NCBI RefSeq assembly: GCF_036417355.1
Contig: NZ_CP143889.1
Span: forward strand, 3,100,001-3,164,000
Length of the DNA stretch: 64,000 nt
Source: Akkermansia sp. RCC_12PD
Lineage (GTDB): Bacteria > Verrucomicrobiota > Verrucomicrobiia > Verrucomicrobiales > Akkermansiaceae
Direction of reading: 5' to 3'
In this document: positions 1 through 7,920 of the stretch, piece after piece
Layout: every line of letters begins with the position of its first letter
How positions within the stretch are numbered: the stretch's first letter is position 1
Translations under genes and position numbers: made by a program
The notes under the pieces: model-generated
Database searches by the model: none
Told to the model about the DNA's origin: nothing
Seen by the model: the letters and a program-made list of their open reading frames with translations, nothing else

Positions 1-138
1 GGCCTTCCCCTGGAAACAGGGGAGGTCGGTCTGGAAATGTCTCTTCAACTCCGTCAGGACCTCCGGATTCCTGAAAGCATCCCGGAAAACCCTTCTGCGG
101 CGTTTCATGATCTGTTCGTACTCTGCTTCCGTCTTCAT
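1..138 (-). CDS. Bbp19-like phage protein, N-terminal fragment (runs off the window)
   Basis: The first 46 codons of a gene that continues left of the window. Its ATG overlaps the portal stop codon (ATGA), so the two are translationally coupled. The visible peptide begins MKTEAEYEQIMKRRRRVFRD and continues with a pattern of the form VF-x3-F-x-NPEVL-x2-LKRHF, ending in LPCF. This pattern and the position just after a podovirus portal resemble the small Bbp19-like family of phage BPP-1 relatives, whose role is unknown. The reading frame is clear; the family assignment rests on a short stretch. Confidence 0.55.
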   Translation of the reverse strand, partial: MKTEAEYEQIMKRRRRVFRDAFRNPEVLTELKRHFQTDLPCFQGKA

Positions 139-1784
139 GATGCTTGTAAAGCCTGCTGTGCCTGGGCGTTATTCCTATTTGCTACGGAGGACTGTTCCGC
201 CAGCATCGCCTGCAGGGCGGCTTCCTGCTGCTGTTTTCTCTCGTCCTCCTTCTTCTTCAGCTCTTCCTCCGTCGCCTTGCACTCCATCGGAGCGCCCTTG
301 GAATCGTAAATCAATTCCCCCGCCTTATTGAGATTCACAATATCCAGCAACTCCGGCCGCCCGGTCAGCTGTGACAAAGTGCCAATGGACTCAAGAGCCG
401 TCATCAGGCCGTCCGTCTGCGTCCGGGCAATCGCCTGGGCAATCTTGCCCATGAACAGCACTTGAGGTACAGCCAATCTGGTGGGCGCTCCCCTCCGGTT
501 AACCTCAAACACCCCCGGCACCGGATCCGGCATCTTCCCTGCCCGGTACAGCAAGGCCATAATACGTTGGCACATCGCCCGGAAATCAGACACAAACAGT
601 GTAAAAGAAGGGGTAAATCCAAGAACCTTCTCGGCTTCCCGGGCCGCCACCTCCGTGGCCGTCATCTGGCGGTCAATACGGGAAACGGTCTCCAGCATGG
701 GAACGTAAAAAGCCTCTTCAATCTTGGCGTACAGGCCGCGCAGATACTCAAGACCAATATCATACTGCCCCTGCGTCCCCCACTCTTGGGGAAGTTTGAG
801 GGAAGCCGCCTTCTCGGAAATAACTGTCTGTCCTCCAGCCCTCAAATCCACGTCTCCGTACTGCTCGGCCAGCAGGAAAAGCCTCGGATACGCTTTCACC
901 TGCCCCAGCGTATAAAGAATCTTCTCCATATCAATAGCCATGCGGATGGTACGCCGGGCGTGCCATGCCGGACTCACCCCATAAGGACTATCGCCCCAGC
1001 GCAGGAAACGTGTCACCAGGAACGGAAACTCGTAAAAACCGCTCTCAAACACAATCCTCTTATCGTCCAGGGAAACAATCACATCCTGCCATGGCCTCTT
1101 CTTGGCTGGCAGATTATTGGAAAGCAGCCTGCCCTTCGGATTGGGAAGCACGCACTGCACAAACTCGAAAGAATCCGTGTACCGTCGCTTTTGGTCTTTC
1201 AAGGCTCTCCTGACCTTGGGCCCCAGCGCTTCTTCTCCCCACTTCTGCGCGGCTTGGTGGGCGGTTAGCCTGAACCAGCGCACCAATGTGTCCACATCTC
1301 CGGACTCCGACTCCGCAATGGCATAAGTGCCCGTGGGAATGTGCCGGAAAATCAGCTGCTTGTTAAGACTCATCTCGGCGAACATGCAGCCGGTCCCCGT
1401 CAGGCATCGGTCCAGGTAAACCTCGTGCATGACGCTGTAGAAATTGGAAACGGCAAGTTCCCTCTCCTTCACTTCCGTAGCCTTGCTGTACCAGTCATTC
1501 AGTAGCTGATTCCCATCCTTCTGATACCCGACAGGGCGCAACGTGAACCAGCGCCTGTCCAATGGCGTGATGTACGTCAGGTGGGCGGACGCCAGCTTTT
1601 TCAGGCAGGTATTGGCAACATCGCTATGCTCCAGGCCGCCGCCGTTATCCGGTACGCTGTCTGGATGGGCATTGCCCGTAGCCCTGGGCATGATGATGCG
1701 GCGCATCTCGTCCCAGCCGCCTTCAAAAGCAGCGCGTTCCGTGCGCAGATTCTCTGCCAGTGCAATATAATCGCGTACCTCCAT
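135..1784 (-). CDS. Podovirus-type portal (head-to-tail connecting) protein
   Basis: A 549-residue protein of the usual podovirus connector length. The N-terminus (LAENLRTERAAFEGGWDEMRRIIMP, spanning about residues 9 to 33) matches the start of the family. It is followed by a conserved core around TPLDRRWFTLRP and LDRCLTGTGCMFAE, then a segment around WGDSPYGVSPAWHARRTIRMA where the family has its YG-x-GP-like motif. The C-terminus (about residues 505 to 549) is charged and Gln/Ala-rich and probably helical. In this family twelve copies form the ring through which DNA enters the capsid and to which the tail binds. It lies downstream of the lysis genes and is coupled to the next gene by ATGA. 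The capsid gene is 38 kb away at the other end of the window, which is unusual. Confidence 0.9.
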   Translation of the reverse strand: MEVRDYIALAENLRTERAAFEGGWDEMRRIIMPRATGNAHPDSVPDNGGGLEHSDVANTCLKKLASAHLTYITPLDRRWFTLRPVGYQKDGNQLLNDWYSKATEVKERELAVSNFYSVMHEVYLDRCLTGTGCMFAEMSLNKQLIFRHIPTGTYAIAESESGDVDTLVRWFRLTAHQAAQKWGEEALGPKVRRALKDQKRRYTDSFEFVQCVLPNPKGRLLSNNLPAKKRPWQDVIVSLDDKRIVFESGFYEFPFLVTRFLRWGDSPYGVSPAWHARRTIRMAIDMEKILYTLGQVKAYPRLFLLAEQYGDVDLRAGGQTVISEKAASLKLPQEWGTQGQYDIGLEYLRGLYAKIEEAFYVPMLETVSRIDRQMTATEVAAREAEKVLGFTPSFTLFVSDFRAMCQRIMALLYRAGKMPDPVPGVFEVNRRGAPTRLAVPQVLFMGKIAQAIARTQTDGLMTALESIGTLSQLTGRPELLDIVNLNKAGELIYDSKGAPMECKATEEELKKKEDERKQQQEAALQAMLAEQSSVANRNNAQAQQALQAS

Positions 1785-1789
1785 GACTG

Positions 1790-1999
1790 TTATCCCAGGG
1801 TTTTGCGCAGCGTGGAAAGGCCGCCGGACAAATTCGGATTATTCACCGTGTCAGACAACTTCAATCTTCGCTTGCTCTTGGTCTGCACATCCTCGGACGC
1901 GTCGGAAACGGACATCTCCGTAGCCGTCGGATTCAAAGGCTCTTCCACCACCGGCGGGGCCGGAGCCTGCGTGACTTTTGGTTTGAAAATAGATCCCAT
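1790..1999 (-). CDS. Small proline-rich phage protein between lysin and portal
   Basis: A 69-residue ORF starting MGSIFKPKVTQAPAPPVVEE. An upstream in-frame ATG would overlap the amidase; the start at 1999 lies just after the amidase stop at 2007 and gives a compact operon. The first third is rich in Pro and Ala, and the rest is charged and polar with no membrane segment. I do not recognise a function. Its place next to the portal suggests a virion or assembly role, but that is only inference. Confidence 0.6.
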   Translation of the reverse strand: MGSIFKPKVTQAPAPPVVEEPLNPTATEMSVSDASEDVQTKSKRRLKLSDTVNNPNLSGGLSTLRKTLG

Positions 2000-2006
2000 G
2001 ATAATA

Positions 2007-2594
2007 TTACTGGTTGAGGGTGTAGGCGTCCACGCCTTGTGCAATAGCGCGGGCAATGGCGCCGGGGGTGTCGCGCAACACGGAAGCGTCTCCAGGGTTG
2101 GTCAGAAAGCCACACTCCACCAGCACGGCGGGCGGCACGGTCTTACGAAGCACATAGAGGCTGGACTTATTGGGCCGGCAGGAGCGGTCAGGGCGTGCCT
2201 GAACATGGTCAGTGCGGCCCGGCATGAGCTTGCAGAGAGGCCCGGCAATGGCTTTGGCCAATGCTTTGCCCCGCGCAGAATCCGTGTAAGAACCGTCGCC
2301 GTGGTAATTGCGGTGGTGGCAGACGTGCGCCCCGCAGGCTGTGGCAGAATCCGAAGAATCACAGTGAAGGGAAATGGAAATGTCGAAGCATCCGGTATTG
2401 ATGACCCTGACGGTATGGGCAAGGTCATCGTCGTTGTCCATACGGGGGAAGTCGATGATTTCCACGTTGTGCCCTTGGGCTCTCAGCATGGGGGCCAGAT
2501 GGTCGGCGATAGTTTTGGCCGTGGCGTGTTCTTCCAGGCCGTTGCCGCGGGAGCCGGTATTGTTGGCATGTCCGATGTCTAAAGCGATATTCAT
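2007..2594 (-). CDS. N-acetylmuramoyl-L-alanine amidase (phage endolysin, Amidase_3 type)
   Basis: A 195-residue enzyme that should cleave the amide bond between muramic acid and the peptide stem. The zinc ligands of the Amidase_3 family are visible: H9 in IALDIGHA, E21 or E22 in NGLEEHA and H77 in SISLHCDS. The catalytic Glu is E160 in PPAVLVECGFLTN. The single catalytic domain fills the protein, and there is no signal peptide or cell-wall binding domain. Export would therefore depend on a holin, and a candidate lies 250 bp upstream (2847-3131). The start overlaps the upstream 61-residue ORF by four bases (ATGA). Confidence 0.92.
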   Translation of the reverse strand: MNIALDIGHANNTGSRGNGLEEHATAKTIADHLAPMLRAQGHNVEIIDFPRMDNDDDLAHTVRVINTGCFDISISLHCDSSDSATACGAHVCHHRNYHGDGSYTDSARGKALAKAIAGPLCKLMPGRTDHVQARPDRSCRPNKSSLYVLRKTVPPAVLVECGFLTNPGDASVLRDTPGAIARAIAQGVDAYTLNQ

Positions 2595-2776
2595 TTGTTC
2601 AGGTATTGGTTAATAAGGTGTTCTGGTACGTCGTACTCCGCGTAGATGCTGTTGAGGTGCCATTCTTCGTGCTGGGCCTTGTAAGCTGAACGCTGCTTCC
2701 TGCTGGGCAGGATGTGCATTTCCTGCTTGCGTCCGGGAGTGTTGATAACGAGAAGGTAAAGGTATTGTTCCGGCAT
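2591..2776 (-). CDS. Small phage hypothetical protein
   Basis: A 61-residue ORF starting MPEQYLYLLVINTPGRKQEM, overlapping the lysin start by ATGA. It is basic and hydrophilic after a short hydrophobic start, with no membrane segment of full length. I do not recognise it. Its tight coupling to the lysin suggests that it belongs to the lysis or late cassette. Confidence 0.55.
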   Translation of the reverse strand: MPEQYLYLLVINTPGRKQEMHILPSRKQRSAYKAQHEEWHLNSIYAEYDVPEHLINQYLNK

Positions 2777-2846
2777 GGTTAATTAAGTTATAAACTATTT
2801 CCTGTAGAACTGGTTAGAACTGGTAAGAAAAACTTTACAGTTGGGG

Positions 2847-3131
2847 TTAGTTTTCGTCGTCAATGAGGGCTTTGTTGGCCGCTTTGGCGAGGTCGCAGTT
2901 TTTGCAGTTGCTGATGAGCTGCATGGTGAGTTCCCTGATTTGGCGGTCGCGGGCGTCGATGATGTCGTCTTTCCGCTTGAGCAGTTTGATGGTGTAACTG
3001 ACGGCGTAGACAAGGACGCCGAAGCCTCCGAGGGATCCGACTGCCGATACCCAGCCTTCGAGTTCCGTTGTGGCCGGAACGGTGGCAAGTATGGAGCCGA
3101 CAATGTAGGAGGCACGCGAGATGTTATCCAT
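2847..3131 (-). CDS. Holin-like small membrane protein
   Basis: A 94-residue protein. Residues about 8 to 20 are mildly hydrophobic, and residues about 28 to 48 (VSAVGSLGGFGVLVYAVSYTI) form a convincing membrane helix. A Lys-rich, then charged, coiled-coil-like cytoplasmic tail follows. Size, topology and the position immediately before the endolysin fit a holin or a holin partner. Holins have no diagnostic sequence motif, so the call rests on context. Confidence 0.5.
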   Translation of the reverse strand: MDNISRASYIVGSILATVPATTELEGWVSAVGSLGGFGVLVYAVSYTIKLLKRKDDIIDARDRQIRELTMQLISNCKNCDLAKAANKALIDDEN

Positions 3132-3140
3132 GTGCAGGGG

Positions 3141-3623
3141 TTATTTTTCCTGTTTGATGACGACGGGGGCTTGTTCCGCGGAGGCCGGAGGTTCCGGTGC
3201 ATTCTGGCGGTAGGTGATGCTCTGGCCGTTTTTGTCCAGGACGAGGCAGGAGCCGTCTTTGCAGATTTCCGTATGATCAGGCGTGATGGTGACGTCATGC
3301 CCGCATCCAGCAAGGGAGGATGAGATGCCAAGAACAGCCAATCCGGCGACAATGATGGAGGCTGCCCAATAGAGGGCTTTCTTCCAGCCGGACGTTTCTG
3401 ACGCCTTGACGCCGAGGTAGTCCTTCACGTCCTTAAGCGCGTGCTTGCCGATGATGGGGAGGGCAGTATTTGCTACTGCAATCCATCCTTTCTGTTCGTT
3501 TTCGGTCAGGTCTGGCCAGTGAGGGATTGGCGTGTTGGACTCATTATGTGCCTGGGCTGCATAGTACATGTGCATTTCCCTGGCGATAGCCTCGGCGTGA
3601 TTGCATTGATTATTAGTAGTCAT
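3141..3623 (-). CDS. Membrane-anchored phage protein with internal lipobox-like site
   Basis: A 160-residue protein. The N-terminal 80 residues are soluble, with a stretch around IPHWPDLTENEQKGWIAV. Residues about 85 to 108 form a hydrophobic segment preceded by lysines (KKALYW) and ending in LAGC, which looks like a lipobox. The C-terminal 50 residues are polar and end in a Pro/Glu-rich tail. It sits upstream of the holin candidate and the endolysin, where spanins are often found. A bitopic membrane protein is the safe reading. No strong ribosome-binding site marks the start at 3623. Confidence 0.5.
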   Translation of the reverse strand: MTTNNQCNHAEAIAREMHMYYAAQAHNESNTPIPHWPDLTENEQKGWIAVANTALPIIGKHALKDVKDYLGVKASETSGWKKALYWAASIIVAGLAVLGISSSLAGCGHDVTITPDHTEICKDGSCLVLDKNGQSITYRQNAPEPPASAEQAPVVIKQEK

Positions 3624-3627
3624 ATGG

Positions 3628-4038
3628 TTATGGTTGTTTGGTGAAGTGTTTGAAAAACGCCACGGAGGCGGAATCCGTGATCACAAAAACCGGGTAGTCG
3701 CGGGAAGTGAACACCCTGCGCCCTCCTTGGGGATTGACGGCCTCAACATCAAGCGCAACCTCGTCCCGTTGCCCGGTGGGGGTGTAAGGATCATCCTCAC
3801 TGTAGATCGTCGCCGTCATCAGATGCGCCCACACCTGAGACGCCTGCCACGGCTCGGCCAGCCCTACCAGCGCGGCCACAACGGCGGCCATGGCCGGGGC
3901 TTGATCGGCGGGGATCTCGTCCTGCGTATAGCGGTCCGTGCGGATGTAACCCTCCGCATCCCGGTACACGGCGGTCATCGTAAACTCCTCCCACACTCCG
4001 GGCCGGGGAAACTGAATTTGTAATTGTCTTTCACTCAT
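3628..4038 (-). CDS. Hypothetical protein downstream of the tail fibre
   Basis: A 136-residue protein with no signal peptide or membrane helix. It is 4 bp from the tail-fibre stop. I see a beta-rich start (LQIQFPRPGVWEEFTMTAVY), a helical middle (PAMAAVVAALVGLAEPW) and a beta-rich end. No family is recognised. A tail-fibre chaperone or accessory tail protein is plausible from position alone. Confidence 0.55.
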   Translation of the reverse strand: MSERQLQIQFPRPGVWEEFTMTAVYRDAEGYIRTDRYTQDEIPADQAPAMAAVVAALVGLAEPWQASQVWAHLMTATIYSEDDPYTPTGQRDEVALDVEAVNPQGGRRVFTSRDYPVFVITDSASVAFFKHFTKQP

Positions 4039-4042
4039 AACT

Positions 4043-5974
4043 CTAACTGGCCTGAATCAAACTGCACCACTCTCCCACAACAGTCCCTCCATAATACCGG
4101 GGAGCATGGACTCCCATAGCCGCATGCCATCCTGTCTTTGCCAGAGACAATCTATTATTGGATAGTACCCCACGATAGGAACTCCCTTCAAACGTCTCCG
4201 GCAAAACCTTATAGGAAACAAGACGGCCAACCTTCTTATCAAAACCAACCAGCCATACCCCGGAAAACTCACTCGTCATGGACAAGGCCACCCCCCGCAA
4301 CGCAAGACTGTCAGGAACTGAAGAGCGATACTCGGTATTGACGAGACTGTTGGAACCACGATCCCACCAGAACATGCGGACAAACACGCTGCACTGAGCA
4401 TTGGCCGGACGGCCAATCTGAACATCAACCCAATACCTCATATAATCCGCGGGCGTGACAAACGGATCTCCATCCAGGCTCGCGTAATCCGCATTGAAAG
4501 CAACATTGCCGATGGCGATGGAATCGAAACACCGTCCAAACCCCAAACCGCAGGACATCGGAAAATAGCAACTCGTCAAGCTGTCGTAATCGAAATTGAA
4601 ATAGTCAGGACTGATCTGGGAAAACTCGGCCGTGGCTACTGTCCATGCCGGCATATTATCTCTGTTGGCAGCCCACCAAAAACGGTCCAGAAGCACGCCA
4701 AAGGGAACAGGGTTGGGAGACTTGAAATAAGTCCTCAACGGAGAAAACTCCATCTCCTGAAGAAGCTGCACCTCGCGGAATCTGGCCGCCTGCGTATCCA
4801 TGGATGGCGCTACGGGAATATTAATCCCCCCGTTGGCGTTGATCACGGCGGCCGTGGTCAGCCCTCCGGCCAGCGTCATGTTCCCGGCAGCGTCTACTTG
4901 AGGAATGGCGTCCAGGGCCTGCTGGGCCGCCGTGGCGGCACTGGCCGCGCTGGTGGCGGATGTCCCGGCTCTTTCCGCTGCCGCTTCTGCTGCTGTCTGT
5001 GCCGTCTGTGCGGTAGTGCTGGCATCAGTAGCTTTTTGGACCATTCCGCCAATGGACGACTCCGCCGTTGCCTGCGCTGTTTTCACCGCCTGTACTGCTT
5101 CCGTCTCCGCCGTCCCCACGGCGGTGACAGCGGCGCTTTGGGCGCTGGCAACACTCTGCTGTGCCGTCTGCGAGGCCCTGCCTACAGCAAGCACGGAATC
5201 AGCCTGCTTGCCTTGGATAGCGGTAACGGCTTCCTCCCTGGCCGTGCTGATCGTCTGCTCCGCATTGCTGACCGTCTGCGGCCAAGTGGAGGAAATCCCC
5301 ACCACCTCCGCCCTGGCATCGCTGGCGGTCTTGGCATCACGGGCGGCCTCTGCCGCGGACGTGCTGGCGGCGGACGCGGAATTGCCTGCCTCTACCTTGG
5401 AGACCGCGGCGGATCCGGCATAGCCCTCCGCCTCCTTGGCCCGTTCCGTGGCGGTGGAGGCAGCGCCGGTTGCCGTCGTGGCGGCCTGTCTCGCTGTTTC
5501 CGCGTCTGTGTGGGCGCTGGAAGCATCCTGCTGCGCCTGCTGGGCGGCGAGAGAAGCCGCCGTGTTTGAAAGCCACTGCGCCTTAATCGTCTTACCTGCC
5601 TCAATGGGAATCGCAATACCCATCACCGGAATATCGTACACCGTTGTAGCCTCGAGGGGAGCCACAGACTCCACAGCACCAATGTAACCGGAAAACAACC
5701 TCAAATCCTCACCGGACTCGTCCTGGGCATGAATGGCATAAGGCCAGCGCCCGATAGGCAGCGCCGGAAAAGTAAGCTTCAGGTAATTCTCCTGTTCGCC
5801 GTGTTCAATGGTGATAGGCAGGTCTCCCTGTTCGGTCTTCACCGCGCCCGTGAAGGAAACCCCTGTCACCGGAAAAGGAGACTGTGTCACATCCTCACGC
5901 AACAGCCAGCCAATGCGTTTCGCATAGCCGGCGGTCGTGGACAAATGGCGTGTAATCCCCAAAAAATTAAGCAT
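4043..5974 (-). CDS. Tail fibre / receptor-binding protein with long Ala-rich coiled coil
   Basis: About 643 residues. The first 110 residues form a beta-rich head (FPVTGVSFTGAVKTEQGDLP, then YAIHAQDESG) similar to the N-terminal domains of phage baseplate or fibre proteins. Residues about 145 to 360 are Ala/Thr/Ser/Glu-rich heptad-like sequence and should form a long trimeric coiled coil. The last 270 residues are Trp/Tyr/Phe-rich and beta-like and probably bind the host. I chose the ATG at 5974 rather than an upstream TTG at 5992: it follows an AAGGAGG sequence and lies exactly 32 nt from the conserved late motif, as in the capsid and tail tube A genes. Confidence 0.8.
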   Translation of the reverse strand: MLNFLGITRHLSTTAGYAKRIGWLLREDVTQSPFPVTGVSFTGAVKTEQGDLPITIEHGEQENYLKLTFPALPIGRWPYAIHAQDESGEDLRLFSGYIGAVESVAPLEATTVYDIPVMGIAIPIEAGKTIKAQWLSNTAASLAAQQAQQDASSAHTDAETARQAATTATGAASTATERAKEAEGYAGSAAVSKVEAGNSASAASTSAAEAARDAKTASDARAEVVGISSTWPQTVSNAEQTISTAREEAVTAIQGKQADSVLAVGRASQTAQQSVASAQSAAVTAVGTAETEAVQAVKTAQATAESSIGGMVQKATDASTTAQTAQTAAEAAAERAGTSATSAASAATAAQQALDAIPQVDAAGNMTLAGGLTTAAVINANGGINIPVAPSMDTQAARFREVQLLQEMEFSPLRTYFKSPNPVPFGVLLDRFWWAANRDNMPAWTVATAEFSQISPDYFNFDYDSLTSCYFPMSCGLGFGRCFDSIAIGNVAFNADYASLDGDPFVTPADYMRYWVDVQIGRPANAQCSVFVRMFWWDRGSNSLVNTEYRSSVPDSLALRGVALSMTSEFSGVWLVGFDKKVGRLVSYKVLPETFEGSSYRGVLSNNRLSLAKTGWHAAMGVHAPRYYGGTVVGEWCSLIQAS

Positions 5975-6006
5975 GCCTCCTTCATGAGGCAAAACCGGAA
6001 AAACCT

Positions 6007-6037
6007 CAAGTTGGCGAGTGTCACTACTTTTTGCCGG
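6007..6037 (-). promoter_or_regulatory. Conserved late-gene motif, copy 1 (tail fibre)
   Basis: The minus strand contains GTGACACTCGCCAACTTG preceded by GGCAAAAAGTA. It ends 32 nt before the tail-fibre start at 5974 and overlaps the stop codon of the small terminase gene. The same element stands before four other phage genes (see 6555, 33522, 38607 and 40185). Confidence 0.7.
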
Positions 6038-6521
6038 ACTTCACGGGAGGATCAAAAGGCAGGGATGCCAAAAGACTCATAAAGTTCTCTCCTGCATCTA
6101 CTTCCATCTTCTGTGGCGTGTAAGCTCCATCCATCTTATTGAGCTCAGAAATGGCTGCAATTTTTGACGGCATCTTGAATTTCATGCCATCTTCGCCACA
6201 GGAATACTCCTGACAAAGCTCTGACGATTTATCAATATCACCGATGGGAGTCATCACAACACGGGAAAGCCACTCCATGCGCTGCTGCTTGGTCAGCACT
6301 GTGGATTTATCCAACTGCTTGTTCAACTCGTCGGTCATCCGCACAACTACATCATCTTTGGACAATCTGTAGGCCGCCTTATTTGCCGCATCAGTGCTTA
6401 AATCCTTGCGATTGTACGCCTTGCGGTATGCGTCCGCCTTGGACAATTTTGCTTCCACCACAAGCCGTGCAAACTCCTTCTTCTTCTCCGTTGCCTTGGA
6501 TTTGTTACCCTCTCTCTTCAT
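6024..6521 (-). CDS. Terminase small subunit (Terminase_2-like)
   Basis: A 165-residue basic protein. The first 70 residues carry a helix-turn-helix-like region (FARLVVEAKLSKADAYRKAY, then ANKAAYRLSKDDVVVRM) typical of small terminases that bind the packaging site. A helical stretch follows (LTKQQRMEWLSRVV), then a C-terminal segment with AISELNKMDGAYTPQK, which matches the end of Terminase_2 proteins. Its large-subunit partner is 27 kb away (33559-35172). An AGGAGG sequence lies about 12 nt before the start, and a copy of the late motif lies further upstream. Confidence 0.75.
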   Translation of the reverse strand: MKREGNKSKATEKKKEFARLVVEAKLSKADAYRKAYNRKDLSTDAANKAAYRLSKDDVVVRMTDELNKQLDKSTVLTKQQRMEWLSRVVMTPIGDIDKSSELCQEYSCGEDGMKFKMPSKIAAISELNKMDGAYTPQKMEVDAGENFMSLLASLPFDPPVKSGKK

Positions 6522-6554
6522 ACCAATATTTTACCCTCCTGTTTTTCGGCGTGT

Positions 6555-6583
6555 CGAGTTGCTGAGTGTCACTACTTTTTGCC
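6555..6583 (-). promoter_or_regulatory. Conserved late-gene motif, copy 2 (small terminase), divergent
   Basis: The minus strand reads AAAAAGTAGTGACACTCAGC followed by AACTCG. It differs from the other copies at a few bases in its downstream half. It ends 33 nt before the small terminase start at 6521 and just follows the stop of the winged-helix gene. Confidence 0.65.
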
Positions 6584-6590
6584 TGCTGCC

Positions 6591-6872
6591 TCAACCTGCT
6601 GGCTTTGAATCCTCTAAACTCTCCAAAAAATCACGCCCCTGCCTGCTGATGTAAAACACACAGGGGCGTGATCCGGTCCTGGTCACGTCGCCAGTCTGAA
6701 CCAAATAAGCCAGCCGATGGGACACATTGCTTGGATCCAGATGGCATCTGGCGGCAATCTCCCGTGACATCCTGCCCGGATGGTCCCGGATTTCCATCAG
6801 GATCAGCAACTGGGAAGGACTCACCTTTCGATTGATGATGTTCCGTAGTAGGTTCTTGTGTTCTGCGCTCAT
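6591..6872 (-). CDS. Winged helix-turn-helix regulator (MarR-like fold)
   Basis: A 93-residue protein consisting of one winged-helix domain. The helix-turn-helix is around residues 20 to 55 (LLILMEIRDHPGRMSREIAARCHLDPSNVSHRLAYL), followed by the wing (GDVTRTGSRPCVFYISRQG). It has no ligand or dimerisation domain of full MarR length. It overlaps the end of the replication protein gene by ATGA and precedes the late gene block, so a role in the early-to-late switch is a reasonable guess. Confidence 0.65.
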   Translation of the reverse strand: MSAEHKNLLRNIINRKVSPSQLLILMEIRDHPGRMSREIAARCHLDPSNVSHRLAYLVQTGDVTRTGSRPCVFYISRQGRDFLESLEDSKPAG

Positions 6873-7915
6873 ACTTCACCTCCCAATCCCATTTCTTCTC
6901 TCAATGCTCGAATCTCCGCTGCGGCGGTGTCAGTGTCCACGACGGGCCCTTCCGGCTGCTGGGGTTCCGGTTCGGGCTTCGGCATCTTGCGAGCGGCTGC
7001 GGGCTTCCATCGCGTCTCTTTGGCCCACCTATCGGCATGCGTCAAAACGTCCCCGAAGCACTCCCAGAACTTCTTGCGGCTGTCCGGCCTCCAAAAAGCC
7101 TTGTCGTGCCGGTCACGAGCCAAGGGGCTGGCGTAGTAGGCCCGCAGCATCTCCATGTCCCGCGGAGTAACCCGGCCCTGTGCAGACTGGTACGCCTCAA
7201 TCGCAGCGGCCTGCTCAATGGCGGTTGGCAATGTCCGAGCCCAGGACGGGTTGATGTCCAGGCATGCAGCCATGAATCTGGCAGCGCCGGGAGAAGCCCC
7301 CAGATCCGCGTGATTGTCGGCGCAACGCATCCCCCGGACGTCGTTCAGTCGTTCCCCAGCCGGGAAAGACTGGGCAGGCAGAACAGGAGCGGCGGCCGAT
7401 TCTCCCCACGGTGTATTGTTCACCGTAGTAGTTTCTCCCCCTATATTCCTTTCTTCCTTTCTTTCTTTCTTCCGGTTTTGGACGTTGGCCCCTACATTGG
7501 TTCCTATTTCGGTTCCTACGTTGGTTTCTGAATTAACCGACGTAGGTTTTTCTTCGGTTTCAATGTCGGTTCCTACATTGGTTTTCTTGGGACGTCCGCC
7601 AAGCTTCCCATTTTCGCGCGCAATAACTCGCTTTCGCTCAAGAAGTTCTTGCACGCCTCCGGGGTAGCCAAAAACAACAAGGTCGTCGCCGTCGAAGTGG
7701 TATAGTTCCCCACCGTTCATGACTTCCTTGTCCATCACACCGCAGGTTTGCATCCAGCGGCGCATGCCCCAGGTCCGGCAGCCTTCGATGATGCCGCCGT
7801 TTTCCTGGGTGCAGCACCACGCCAGCAGGGCAATCCATGTAGCGCGCTGGATTGGTTCAGCCCCGATGAATTCAGGGCTGGAAAACAAGGCTGTTGGTAC
7901 GTTCATGTATTCCAT
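6869..7915 (-). CDS. Phage replication initiator / replisome organiser-like protein
   Basis: About 348 residues from the ATG at 7915 (MEYMNVPTALFSSPEF), which lies 6 bp after the upstream stop; a longer frame into that gene is unlikely to be used. The N-terminal ~110 residues look like a winged-helix replication protein domain (RATWIALLAWCCTQENGG, then GGRPKK). A low-complexity linker rich in NVGT repeats and RKKERKEER follows. The C-terminal ~150 residues contain a segment of primosome-protein type (MLRAYYASPLARDRHDKAFWRP). The DNA of the linker carries four copies of a 12-bp motif next to a pyrimidine tract, which is how lambda-type initiators embed their origin. No helicase gene is visible nearby. 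Confidence 0.6.
   Translation of the reverse strand: MEYMNVPTALFSSPEFIGAEPIQRATWIALLAWCCTQENGGIIEGCRTWGMRRWMQTCGVMDKEVMNGGELYHFDGDDLVVFGYPGGVQELLERKRVIARENGKLGGRPKKTNVGTDIETEEKPTSVNSETNVGTEIGTNVGANVQNRKKERKEERNIGGETTTVNNTPWGESAAAPVLPAQSFPAGERLNDVRGMRCADNHADLGASPGAARFMAACLDINPSWARTLPTAIEQAAAIEAYQSAQGRVTPRDMEMLRAYYASPLARDRHDKAFWRPDSRKKFWECFGDVLTHADRWAKETRWKPAAARKMPKPEPEPQQPEGPVVDTDTAAAEIRALREEMGLGGEV
7491..7583. repeat. Candidate iterons (possible replication origin) inside the replication gene
   Basis: Four copies of CCTACRTYGGTT: 7491-7502, 7515-7526 and 7572-7583 on the plus strand, and 7535-7546 inverted. A pyrimidine-rich tract (TTCCTTTCTTTCTTTCTTCC-like) lies at about 7447-7473. The direct copies encode Thr-Asn-Val-Gly. 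The inverted copy encodes Pro-Thr-Ser-Val-Asn, so the DNA motif is kept although the peptide differs. Confidence 0.5.
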
Positions 7916-7920
7916 ATATA

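Noticed and set aside
1581-2582. A 333-codon plus-strand frame across portal and lysin
   Set aside because: It runs antisense through three coupled phage genes with recognised motifs and has no recognisable domain.
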